A stretch of 38,110 nt of DNA from positions 101,004 through 139,113 of the forward strand of contig CABIWB010000005.1 in the NCBI GenBank assembly GCA_902362275.1, written 5' to 3'. Positions 17,650-25,187 of this stretch are shown in pieces. The DNA comes from Coriobacteriaceae bacterium (GTDB lineage Bacteria; Actinomycetota; Coriobacteriia; Coriobacteriales; Coriobacteriaceae). Under the pieces are notes generated by a model. It saw only the letters and a list, made by a program, of their open reading frames with translations. It searched no databases and was not told the origin of the DNA. Each line of letters starts with the position of its first letter. The first letter of the stretch is position 1. The position numbers and the translations under genes were made by a program.

Positions 17650-17675
17650 CCCCGCGATCGGTGTTGATCGCGGGG
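17650..17675. terminator. Bidirectional terminator between rsmB and the zinc ribbon gene
   Basis: CCCCGCGATC (17650-17659) and GATCGCGGGG (17666-17675) form a perfect 10-bp stem with loop GGTGTT. T-rich sequence follows on both strands: TTGTTTCT on plus and TATTTCTTTG on minus. It sits between the convergent rsmB and fmdB-type genes. Confidence 0.85.
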
Positions 17676-17686
17676 CCGCGTTGTTT

Positions 17687-17923
17687 CTAGTGGTTGTGCG
17701 GGCAGTTGGCGCAGCAGCCGCTGGTGGCGCTAGTGGTGGAACCGCCGCTTCGCTGGTCAGTGTTATAGAAACCGCTGCCCTCAAATTTAATGCCGCTGGC
17801 CGAGAACGTTTTGGCTGCCGGGGCACCGCAGCTCGGGCACACGACCTCGGGAGTCTCGGACATGGGATGCTCAACCTCAAACACGTTGCCGCAGCTCGAG
17901 CACTTGTAATCGTAGCGCGCCAT
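17687..17923 (-). CDS. FmdB-family zinc ribbon protein
   Basis: A 78-residue protein starting MARYDYKCSSCGNVFEVEH, the usual opening of the FmdB family. Two CxxC pairs (CSSC at 8-11 and CPSC at 29-32) should bind one zinc ion. The second half is Ser/Gly-rich and ends SGCCANCPHNH, a further Cys/His cluster that could bind metal. The founding FmdB was described as a regulator linked to a formamidase operon, but the general role of the family is unknown. AAAAGGAAGTATT precedes the ATG. A hairpin at 17946 separates it from the GH13-GH77 gene. Confidence 0.85.
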   Translation of the reverse strand: MARYDYKCSSCGNVFEVEHPMSETPEVVCPSCGAPAAKTFSASGIKFEGSGFYNTDQRSGGSTTSATSGCCANCPHNH

Positions 17924-17945
17924 AATACTTCCTTTTCAGCACAAA

Positions 17946-17967
17946 GCGGGCAGATTACTCTGCCCGC
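17946..17967 (-). terminator. Hairpin between the GH13-GH77 gene and the zinc ribbon gene
   Basis: GCGGGCAGA (17946-17954) and TCTGCCCGC (17959-17967) form a 9-bp stem with a TTAC loop. On the minus strand it is followed by TTTGTG, so it likely ends the GH13-GH77 transcript ahead of the fmdB-type gene. The plus strand has an A-run instead. Confidence 0.65.
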
Positions 17968-18011
17968 AAAAATTCAAACTTCTGTAACTGTACCCTATAT
18001 CGGGGGTTTTA

Positions 18012-21000
18012 TCACGCTTCGCCCCAGAATCTATGGTTGTTGCGCAGGAGCTGTGCGGTTTTGTCCTCGGCGGCGGCAACGTCAGCCTCGTCAGCCTGCC
18101 AGGTCCAGTTGCCCGTGGCCACGCCCGGAACGTTCATGCGCGCGTCGTCGACCAGCCCCAGGACATCCTGCAGCGGCATCATCACCAGGGGAGCGTCGCT
18201 CGCCAGCGCGTCGCTCATCAGCTTGGCCGCCAGCTCAACACCGCTCGGTTCATCGCCGCCCGCAAAGGAACGTGTGCACCAACCGGCCAGCGTCGACGTA
18301 TCGTGCGTCGAGGTGTACAGGATCTTGCCGGGCGTGGGATGCACACCGCAACGAACGTCGTAGTCGCTAAACTCCAGCACGTCCATGCCGGGGAAACCAC
18401 AGGTCGAAGCCATAGCGCGAACACCGGGCGTCAAATAGCCCAGGTCCTCGGCGATAAAGTTGAGCGGACCCAGCTCGTCGTAGGCGGTCTGGAACAGGTC
18501 CTTGCCCGGGCCCGCCAGCCAGCGACCGTCGGCGCAAGCCTTACCCGCGGGAATGCTGAAATAGCTGTGGAATCCCAGGAAGTGATCCAGGCGCACGCGG
18601 TCGTAGAGCGAAAACGCGCGGCGCAGGCGATCCATCCACCAGCTATAGTTGTTCTGCTTCATGTGGTCCCAGCGGAACGTCGGGTTGCCCCACACCTGGC
18701 CCTCGGGCGCAAAGTTGTCGGGCGGCGCGCCAGAAATCTCGATTGCCTTGCCGGTATCGGACAGCCAGAAGTTCTCGGGTTCGCTCCACGCGTCTGCCGA
18801 ATCGTCCGACACGTACATAGGAATATCGCCGATAACCTCGATGCCCTTCTTGTGCGCATAGTTCATGAGCTCGCACCAAGCCAGGTCAAAACGGTACTGC
18901 ATGTACGCCTGAAGCTCGGCCTCGTTGTGGAAGCGCTTGTCGTCGATCAGATGCTCGTTGTAGCGCGCGACATCTGCCGGCCAATCATGGCGCGACTCGC
19001 CCTCAAAGTACTTCTTAACGGCCATGTAGACGCAGTATTTCTCAAGCCAATCGGCATTGCGATGTTTAAACGCGGTGTACAGCGGATCGGCATCCTCGCC
19101 TCCGCGGGCCTTCCAGGTCTCAAAGTCGGCGCCCAGCTCCTCGTGGCTCTCGGGTAGCAGGTCGATATTGCCTGCAAAGGCCGAAGGACCAGCGTAAGGG
19201 GAGCGGAAGAAGTCCGTGGGGTTGACGGGGAGAACCTGCCAGTAGCGCATGCCCATGGCGGCCAGATGGTCGATAAAGCGACGCGTGGGAGCACCGATCG
19301 TACCGGGCTTGCCGTCATCGGTCGGCACCGATGTGATATGGCACACAACACCTGCGCCGTGATCGAGCGGCTCCTGCAGGCGCTGCTCGGCGTGGTGATA
19401 GATGATCGACGACCCCAGCGGGTACAGGTCGAGCGTGACCGTGCCGTTGTGGATCTCGCACTCGTGACCGCTAATCACATCGCTCGCGCATTCGCCGAGC
19501 GCCGGAATCGTCACGCGGTGTGAATTGCGCAGGCTGCGGTTGATGATAACCGTCGCGGCCTCGCCGTCTTTGCCAGTGCGGGTGTAGGCGAGTACCTCGT
19601 CGTTGAGCGCGAAGGCCTTGATCTCGCCATCGACCATAAAGGGCAGCGCGCGGCGTACAGCAGACGCGTTCTTAACGATGGCCAGCGTATCGAAGTCGTG
19701 GAGCTGGTCCTTGGTCGGCATGGTGCGGCGATTGCCCGGATCGGTGAGACCCTCCAAGCCGTACTCGTCACCGTAATAGATTGAGGGAACGCCCGGGAAC
19801 GTCATCTGCATGAGCGTCGCGAGCCAAAAACGGCTCTTGGCCAGGCCCATTGCGTTCTCGTCCAGGCGCCACTTGCTGCGCTCACACTCGGGCAGCTGTG
19901 ACTCGTTGGGGCCGCCGCCGAGCACCGAGATAATGCGCGGACGGTCGTGGCTCGAAAGCAGATTAAGTGCGCAGGACAGGGCCTCACGGGGATAGTTTTC
20001 GCGTAGGGTCTCGATATCCTCGGCAGCTTGGTAGGCGTTTTTGTAGCCCATCAAAAAGCCGATGACCATGTCACGGAAGGGGTAATCCATGGCCGAGTCG
20101 AGCTCGGAGCCTTGCAGATAGCGACGCAGATGGCCGTAGCTGATCTTGTTGGAGGCATCTTCCCAGACCTCGCCGAGCAGCAGCGCGTCGGGCTTCTCGG
20201 CGAGCACGGCCTTTTTGATCTCGGTCAGGAAGTCATCGGAAAGCTCGTCGGCCACGTCTAGGCGCCAGCCATGAGCGCCGGCACGTAGCCATTTACGGAT
20301 CACGCCGTCCTTGCCCAGGAGCCGCTCGCGCACCAGCTCGGAGCTCTCATTGATGGCGGGCATATTGCCTACGCCCCACCAACAGTCGTACGAGCCGTCC
20401 TCGTGGAAATAAAACGCATCGCGCCATGGCGAGTCCTCGCTCTGCCACGCACCGACACCGGGATAGTTGCCGTAGCGGTTAAAGTAGATCGAATCGTCGC
20501 CCGTGTGGTTGAACACACCGTCCAGAATGATGGAAATGCCCAGCTTCTCGGCTGCCTCGCACAGCTCAGTAAAGTCCTGCTCGGTGCCCAGAATCGGATC
20601 GATCTTGGTGTAATCGGCGGTGTCGTAGCGGTGGTTGCTCGCGGCTTCAAAAATGGGGTTGAGGTAGATGGCTGTAAAGCCCAGCTCGGCGATGCGAGGC
20701 AGGTCTTCTTGGATGCCCTTGAGCGAGCCGCCATAGAAGTCCCAGGTCTTGATGGAACCGTCTTCGGCGCGCTCGTACACGGGCGGCTCGTTCCAGTCCT
20801 CGACCATGCGGCGCCGGATTCCGTTGCGCGGCTTTTCGACCTCGGCCAGCGTGCGCTCGCGCCAGTGCTCGTCGCGGGCGTAGCGATCGGGGAAGATCTG
20901 GTAGACCATGCCGTGCTCGTACCACTCGGGTCGAACTTCGCGGTGCTTGTAGACGGTGACCTGGAACGACGGCACCTCGGCGTAGTCGTAGGTTACGCCC

Positions 21001-21308
21001 TCACCGCCGGTGCGACCCTGCGGTGCGCCCAGGCGAACCTCTGGCTGGCCCTCGATATTGCAGATAAAGCTGTACCAAATAAGACAGGGCTCGGTGCACT
21101 CCAACTCGGCGGTAAAGATGCCGTCGCCCTCGTGCGTCATGGGATACCGAGACTCGCCGATTTCATCGACCCAGGTGCGCAGGGTGAGTGTTGCCTGGTT
21201 GGGGTCGGCATCCTCCAGAATCACGGAGAGCGAAAGGGTAGTTCCTGTGGTCACAGCGCCAAACGGAATGCGAAACTGCGGCAGACGGCTGTTGTGTATC
21301 AATCTCAT
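18012..21308 (-). CDS. GH13 amylase/neopullulanase-type enzyme fused to GH77 4-alpha-glucanotransferase
   Basis: This single 1098-residue frame joins two alpha-glucan enzymes. Residues 1-120 look like a beta-sandwich starch-binding N-domain (CBM34-like). Residues 130-640 are a GH13 barrel: MVYQIFPDRYARD, region I DGVFNH (263-268), nucleophile Asp351 in GWRLDVADE, acid/base Glu380 in LLGEVWED, and Asp455 in SSHDRPR. Residues 645-1095 are GH77/MalQ: YWQVLPVNPTD, nucleophile Asp908 in RLDHFLGFH, Glu954 in IAEDLGYLT and Asp1003 in STHDTSTLAGW. Both active sites look intact. No signal peptide is seen, so it should act in the cytosol on maltodextrins or glycogen. ATG 21308 has no strong ribosome-binding site and overlaps the stop of a 9-codon upstream frame. 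It has its own promoter downstream of glgA. Confidence 0.93.
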   Translation of the reverse strand: MRLIHNSRLPQFRIPFGAVTTGTTLSLSVILEDADPNQATLTLRTWVDEIGESRYPMTHEGDGIFTAELECTEPCLIWYSFICNIEGQPEVRLGAPQGRTGGEGVTYDYAEVPSFQVTVYKHREVRPEWYEHGMVYQIFPDRYARDEHWRERTLAEVEKPRNGIRRRMVEDWNEPPVYERAEDGSIKTWDFYGGSLKGIQEDLPRIAELGFTAIYLNPIFEAASNHRYDTADYTKIDPILGTEQDFTELCEAAEKLGISIILDGVFNHTGDDSIYFNRYGNYPGVGAWQSEDSPWRDAFYFHEDGSYDCWWGVGNMPAINESSELVRERLLGKDGVIRKWLRAGAHGWRLDVADELSDDFLTEIKKAVLAEKPDALLLGEVWEDASNKISYGHLRRYLQGSELDSAMDYPFRDMVIGFLMGYKNAYQAAEDIETLRENYPREALSCALNLLSSHDRPRIISVLGGGPNESQLPECERSKWRLDENAMGLAKSRFWLATLMQMTFPGVPSIYYGDEYGLEGLTDPGNRRTMPTKDQLHDFDTLAIVKNASAVRRALPFMVDGEIKAFALNDEVLAYTRTGKDGEAATVIINRSLRNSHRVTIPALGECASDVISGHECEIHNGTVTLDLYPLGSSIIYHHAEQRLQEPLDHGAGVVCHITSVPTDDGKPGTIGAPTRRFIDHLAAMGMRYWQVLPVNPTDFFRSPYAGPSAFAGNIDLLPESHEELGADFETWKARGGEDADPLYTAFKHRNADWLEKYCVYMAVKKYFEGESRHDWPADVARYNEHLIDDKRFHNEAELQAYMQYRFDLAWCELMNYAHKKGIEVIGDIPMYVSDDSADAWSEPENFWLSDTGKAIEISGAPPDNFAPEGQVWGNPTFRWDHMKQNNYSWWMDRLRRAFSLYDRVRLDHFLGFHSYFSIPAGKACADGRWLAGPGKDLFQTAYDELGPLNFIAEDLGYLTPGVRAMASTCGFPGMDVLEFSDYDVRCGVHPTPGKILYTSTHDTSTLAGWCTRSFAGGDEPSGVELAAKLMSDALASDAPLVMMPLQDVLGLVDDARMNVPGVATGNWTWQADEADVAAAEDKTAQLLRNNHRFWGEA

Positions 21309-21369
21309 AGTACGGTCCAGTTCAATAGAATCATGGCATGCTGGCCATGGGCTTTACGTACTGGATATA

Positions 21370-21450
21370 AGTATATCTGTTGTACACTGGCTGTATAAAC
21401 AACATCCGTTTACCATCGGCGAACGGTTGTCCTAGAAAATCGTTTTACCA
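21370..21450 (-). promoter_or_regulatory. Promoter and TGGTAAA(A)CG operator boxes of the GH13-GH77 gene
   Basis: On the minus strand -10 TATACT (21375-21370) lies 18 bases after -35-like TTTATA (21399-21394). Upstream are TGGTAAAACG within 21431-21450 (minus strand TGGTAAAACGATTTTCTAGG) and TGGTAAACG at 21415-21407. The same 10-mer occurs upstream of the HAD gene at 31528, in the form TGGTAAAACGTTTTTAGCA. The central CG with A-rich and T-rich flanks is the pattern of a LacI-family operator; no such regulator is encoded in the window. The remainder of 21309-21736 holds an inverted repeat and the glgA terminator. Confidence 0.55.
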
Positions 21451-21514
21451 CCCAAATTATCGCGATATTCAAAAACGCCTATACCGATACTATTTGTAGC
21501 CAAACAAAAGTACC

Positions 21515-21648
21515 CCGGTTTACTACGACGAATTGAATGATCTCAACCACAGTCATTTTAGAGATATTAAAACCGCAGGTAGAAGCGTCGCCAATTTCAT
21601 AGAATACTCTCCGTGGTCGGCCGGAGCCATTTTGTCGTAGTAAACCGG
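21515..21648. repeat. Inverted repeat flanking about 104 bp downstream of glgA
   Basis: CCGGTTTACTACGAC (21515-21529) recurs as the exact complement GTCGTAGTAAACCGG (21634-21648). The 104-base interior is AT-rich and has small internal complementarities (ATCTC/GAGAT). A 63-codon minus-strand frame crosses it, but no ribosome-binding site supports that frame. The size of about 134 bp with terminal inverted repeats resembles a MITE-like remnant, but no flanking target duplication is evident. Confidence 0.6.
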
Positions 21649-21668
21649 CCCATTTAATAGAGAAGTTC

Positions 21669-21711
21669 AACGCAAAAGAGGGCGCCTGGTTGGGGCGCCC
21701 TCTTTTGCGTT
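21669..21711 (-). terminator. Terminator of the glg operon
   Basis: AACGCAAAAGAGGGCGCC (21669-21686) and GGCGCCCTCTTTTGCGTT (21694-21711) form an 18-bp perfect stem. Its GC-rich inner part, GAGGGCGCC/GGCGCCCTC, is followed on the minus strand by TTTTGCGTT. It begins 25 bases past the glgA stop. The symmetric A/T flanks would also let it work on the plus strand. Confidence 0.9.
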
Positions 21712-21736
21712 GATGATTAAGTTTTAATCGATCGGA

Positions 21737-23965
21737 TTAGTGGCGCTTGCGGGTGGCCGTGGCCTTGCGGACTGACGTCTTCTTAGTCGGAGCCTTTTCC
21801 TCGGCCGGAGCGGCGGGGGAGACCGGAGTCTCCTTGGTGGGTTCTGGCTTGGTCTTTACCTCGGCCTTGGGCTCCTCTTTGGCAGCAGCTGGCTTAGTCT
21901 CTGCCTTGGGAGTCGTGGTCTTTGTCGTGGCCTTCTTGGCCGTCGTCGTGCGCTTGCGCGTGGTGGTCTTGGCGGTGGGCTTGGCCTCGACGGTTACCTC
22001 GGCCTTGGACTCGGCGGGCGTCTCCTCGACTTTGGCGGCCGACTTTGCGGCTGCCTTGGTCGTGGCTGCCTTCGTGGTCGTCGACTTCGTTGCCGTGGTC
22101 TTCTTGGCAGCTGTTGCCTTCCTGGCGTTCGCGGTCGTCTTCTTGGCAGCGGTCTTTGCCGGAGCCTTGGCGGCCGGCTTGGCCTCTGCTACCTCGGCCT
22201 TTACCTCGGGAGCAGCCTCGGCCTCGGCGGCCTTCTTGGCAGCGGCGGTCGTGCGCTTGCGCGTGGTCGTTGCCTTGGCGGCCGTCGTTTTGGTCGCGGC
22301 AGCCTTGGTCATCGTAGCCTTCTTAGCGGTCGTCTTGCGGGTCGTGGTCTTCTTAGCTTCGGGCTTTGCAGCGGGCTTGACCTCTGCCTCAGGCTCGGCC
22401 TTTGCGGGCTCAGCCTCAACCGGCTTCTCCTCGGCCTTGGGTTCCTCAACAGCCACAGGCTCCTCAGCCGCAGCCTCCACAACCGCCGCCGGCCTATCAA
22501 TCTCCGGATGCATAAAGAAGTACAGGTCCAGATACTTATCGGCCGAGCGCGTCCAGCTAAAGTCCTGGCTCATGGCCTGCGTGACCAGCTGGTTCCAGGC
22601 GTCGCGGTTATCCCAGAACAGACGTGCCGCGCGGAACACCGCGTCGCCCATCTCGTCGCCGTTAAAGTTGGTAAACGAGAAGCCCGTACCCTCGCCGGTA
22701 AACTCGTTGTACGGGATCACGGTGTCCTTCAAGCCACCGGTCTCGCGCACGATGGGTAGTGTACCGTAGCGCATGGCGATGATCTGCGACAGGCCGCAGG
22801 GCTCAAACTTCGAAGGCATCAGGAACATATCGGCGGCGGCATACATGCGCTGCGACAGCGCAGGATCGAACTCGATGCGTGCGGCCATGGTGCCGGGGTA
22901 CTTGTCCTGGAAGTAACGCAGGCCGTCCTCGTAGTCGCGGTCGCCGGTGCCCAGCACCGCCACCTGCACGCCGCCGGCCAGGATGCGGTCGAGCGCGTAC
23001 ATGACCAGATCCAAGCCCTTCTGGCGCGTCAGACGCGTGACCATGACCATAAGCGGACGGTCGTCGCGAACCTCGAGCCCCAGCTCTTCCTGCAGCTTGG
23101 CCTTGCACACGGCCTTACCAGAACGGTCCTCCACGGTGTAGTTGGCGGCAATGCGCTTGTCGGTCGCCGGGTCAAAGCCCGCGACGTCGATGCCATTCAA
23201 AATGCCCTGCAGCGCGTACGAACGTTCACGCAGAACGCCGTCCAGGCCCTCGCCAAATTCGGGCGTCTGGATCTCGTTAGCATAGGTGGGGCTCACCGTG
23301 GTGATGGCGTCGGCATAGCGCAGGGCGCCCAGCATGTAGTTGATGCTGCAGGCGTCGCAACGCAGCTGCGAGGCGGCCGCGGGAATATGCGCCACACCCA
23401 GGATGTCCTCCATCACGGTGTCGCTAAACTGGCCCTGGAACGCCACGTTGTGGATCGAGAACACGGTCTTGACGCGGTCGTACAGCGGCAGGCCCTGGTA
23501 GAACTCGCGCAAAAACACGGGCGCAAGTGCCGTCTGCCAGTCGTTGCAGTGCAGGATGTCGCACTCAAAGCCGGCAGGCAGGTGTTGCAGGCTCTCGGTG
23601 ATGGCCTTGGAGAAGAACGCAAAACGCTCGCCGTCGTCAAAGAAGCCGTACGGATAGTCGCGCGCAAAGTAGCGCTCGTTGTCGATGAACATATAGGTGA
23701 CGCCGTCGTGCTCGAGCTTCTCGAGACCGCAGTACTCATTGCGCCAGCCCAGGCTCACGTAAAAGTCGGAGAAGTGCTCCATCTGCGCCTTGTACTCGTC
23801 CTTGATGGTGGCGTACTTGGGCACCATCACGATGACTTCGGCGCCGGCGCGCACAAGCGCCGCAGGCAGCGAACCCGCCACGTCGCCCAGGCCACCGGTC
23901 TTCACAAACGGTGCGCACTCGGCCGAGGCAAACACAATCTGCATCTTTTTGCTGGAATCAGCCAT
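21737..23965 (-). CDS. glgA: Glycogen synthase GlgA with a 250-residue histone-H1-like tail
   Basis: ATG 23965 is preferred to ATG 23977 because GGGAGA stands 6 bases before it; the product is 742 residues. Residues 1-490 are a full GT5 ADP-glucose glycogen synthase: MQIVFASAECAPFVKTGGLGD with Lys22 of the KXGGL motif, VFSIHNVAFQG, and the C-terminal GT-B nucleotide site MPSKFEPCGLSQIIAMRYG..ETGGLKDTV. Residues ~491-742 are a disordered tail made of Ala, Lys, Thr, Pro, Glu and Arg. It begins acidic (VEAAAEEPVAVEEPKAEEK), then alternates basic and acidic blocks, with TTTRKTTAKKAT, TTTRKRTTAAAKKA and TTTRKRTTTAKKAT as near-repeats, and ends RKATATRKRH. Usual GlgA proteins stop near residue 480. 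The frame is continuous from core to tail. It is the last gene of the glg operon. Confidence 0.95.
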   Translation of the reverse strand: MADSSKKMQIVFASAECAPFVKTGGLGDVAGSLPAALVRAGAEVIVMVPKYATIKDEYKAQMEHFSDFYVSLGWRNEYCGLEKLEHDGVTYMFIDNERYFARDYPYGFFDDGERFAFFSKAITESLQHLPAGFECDILHCNDWQTALAPVFLREFYQGLPLYDRVKTVFSIHNVAFQGQFSDTVMEDILGVAHIPAAASQLRCDACSINYMLGALRYADAITTVSPTYANEIQTPEFGEGLDGVLRERSYALQGILNGIDVAGFDPATDKRIAANYTVEDRSGKAVCKAKLQEELGLEVRDDRPLMVMVTRLTRQKGLDLVMYALDRILAGGVQVAVLGTGDRDYEDGLRYFQDKYPGTMAARIEFDPALSQRMYAAADMFLMPSKFEPCGLSQIIAMRYGTLPIVRETGGLKDTVIPYNEFTGEGTGFSFTNFNGDEMGDAVFRAARLFWDNRDAWNQLVTQAMSQDFSWTRSADKYLDLYFFMHPEIDRPAAVVEAAAEEPVAVEEPKAEEKPVEAEPAKAEPEAEVKPAAKPEAKKTTTRKTTAKKATMTKAAATKTTAAKATTTRKRTTAAAKKAAEAEAAPEVKAEVAEAKPAAKAPAKTAAKKTTANARKATAAKKTTATKSTTTKAATTKAAAKSAAKVEETPAESKAEVTVEAKPTAKTTTRKRTTTAKKATTKTTTPKAETKPAAAKEEPKAEVKTKPEPTKETPVSPAAPAEEKAPTKKTSVRKATATRKRH
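21740..22495 (-). repeat. Low-complexity coding repeats in the glgA tail
   Basis: The DNA for the tail is internally repetitive. For example GTCGTGCGCTTGCGCGTGGT occurs exactly at 21945-21964 and again at 22248-22267, and a diverged copy lies near 22325. They encode the TTTRKRTT units on the minus strand. Such repeats can change copy number by slippage or recombination, so tail length may vary between strains. Confidence 0.75.
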
Positions 23966-23988
23966 ATTGTCTCCCATGTTGTTATTCG

Positions 23989-24024
23989 AGAATAGCCGCC
24001 TGGCGCGAACCGGGCGGCTATTCT
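23989..24024. repeat. Intercistronic hairpin between glgD and glgA
   Basis: AGAATAGCCGCC (23989-24000) and GGCGGCTATTCT (24013-24024) form a perfect 12-bp stem in the 90-base gap upstream of glgA. On the minus strand only CGAATAACA follows, so it is not a strong terminator. It could set the relative level of glgA by partial termination or by protecting processed mRNA ends. Confidence 0.65.
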
Positions 24025-24055
24025 ACATGTTACGAGCGATGTTGCGGTGCCAACG

Positions 24056-25183
24056 TTAACGTACGATCGTGGTATCGGAAGTTAACGGAGCCTTGCCCAA
24101 CACCAGGATGTTCTCGGGCGTGCCGCGAAGCTCGGTGTTGGTGGGAACCACGTTGTTCTTGTCGAGGATGGCGTTCTCAACGCGGGCGCCGCTCTTAATG
24201 ATGCAGCTCTGGTTGATGATCGAGTTGGTCACCGATGCGCCTTCCTCAACCACAACGCCGCGCGACAGGATCGAATTGCGCACGGTGCCCTTGATGATGC
24301 AGCCGGCCGAGATGATCGAGTTGCAGGCGTGGCTGCCGGTCGCATAGCGCGAAGGCGGCACGTCGTGAGCCTTGGTCAGGATCGGGCGCTCGGGGTCAAA
24401 GAGCTGGTCGGCCACGGTCTGGTCGAGCAGGTCCATGCTGCGGCGATACAGTGACTTCTCGCTAAACACGCCCACGACCTCGCGCTTGTACTCGTAGCTG
24501 CACACGTCGATGTTGCCAAAGTCGCCCTGGAGTGCCTCGAGCAGGTCCAGATAGTCGGCGGCCTGGTAGTGGTCGATGATCTCGAGCAGCGTCTCGCGGT
24601 TGACGATGCAGCAGTCCATAGAGGCGTTGTCGCCATACACGACGCCGGCGCTCACGCCCGTCAGGCGGCCGTTCTCGTTAATTTCGAGTTTGGTCTCGTC
24701 ATCGACGTTGCGCGTAGCCTTGCAGTACACCACGGTCATCTGGGCACCGGAGTTCTCGTGCGCGTCGATGATGGTGTTGAGGTCCATGTTAAAGATGATG
24801 TTGGTGCCCATCATCACAACATAGGGCTTGTCCGAGCGCTGGAACAGCGTCTTGTTGGAGATGATGTCGCGCAGCAGGAAGCGCATGCCGCCCTTGGTGG
24901 TGCCATACGCGTTGCCGGGGACCATGAACAGGCCGCCCTTTTTGCGGTCCAGGCCCCAGTCCTTGCCCGAGCCCACGTGGTCGATCAGCGAGCGGTAGTT
25001 GCCCGGCATGACGACGCCGACGGTCTTAATGCCGGCATTCATCATGTTGGACAGCGGAAAGTCGATCAGGCGGTAGCGGCCCAAAAACGGAACGGACGCG
25101 ATGGGGCGATCCTTGAGCAGCACGCTGCCGTAGGTCGAAGAGTAGTTAGCGGTGATATAACCGATGGCCTTACGATTGATCAT
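24056..25183 (-). CDS. glgD: ADP-glucose pyrophosphorylase regulatory-type subunit GlgD
   Basis: ATG 25183 is chosen because GGGGGAA lies 9 bases upstream and it follows the glgC stop by 4 bases; this gives 375 residues. The N-terminus reads AIGYITANYSSTYGSVLLKDRPIASVPFLGRYRLIDF: the GGxGxRL glucosyl-nucleotide loop seen in GlgC is missing, as expected for GlgD. FPLSNMMNAGI, GTNIIFNMDL and the C-terminal left-handed beta-helix repeats (SIISAGCIIKGTVRNSILSRG) keep the overall fold. In Firmicutes, GlgD has little activity alone and tunes GlgC in a GlgC/GlgD complex. Directly downstream of glgC in the same operon. Confidence 0.93.
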   Translation of the reverse strand: MINRKAIGYITANYSSTYGSVLLKDRPIASVPFLGRYRLIDFPLSNMMNAGIKTVGVVMPGNYRSLIDHVGSGKDWGLDRKKGGLFMVPGNAYGTTKGGMRFLLRDIISNKTLFQRSDKPYVVMMGTNIIFNMDLNTIIDAHENSGAQMTVVYCKATRNVDDETKLEINENGRLTGVSAGVVYGDNASMDCCIVNRETLLEIIDHYQAADYLDLLEALQGDFGNIDVCSYEYKREVVGVFSEKSLYRRSMDLLDQTVADQLFDPERPILTKAHDVPPSRYATGSHACNSIISAGCIIKGTVRNSILSRGVVVEEGASVTNSIINQSCIIKSGARVENAILDKNNVVPTNTELRGTPENILVLGKAPLTSDTTIVR

Positions 25184-25187
25184 CGGA

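Noticed and set aside
21479..21670. 63-codon minus-strand frame across the inverted repeat after glgA
   Set aside because: It starts just outside the glgA terminator without a ribosome-binding site and includes both repeat arms; more likely part of a non-coding element.
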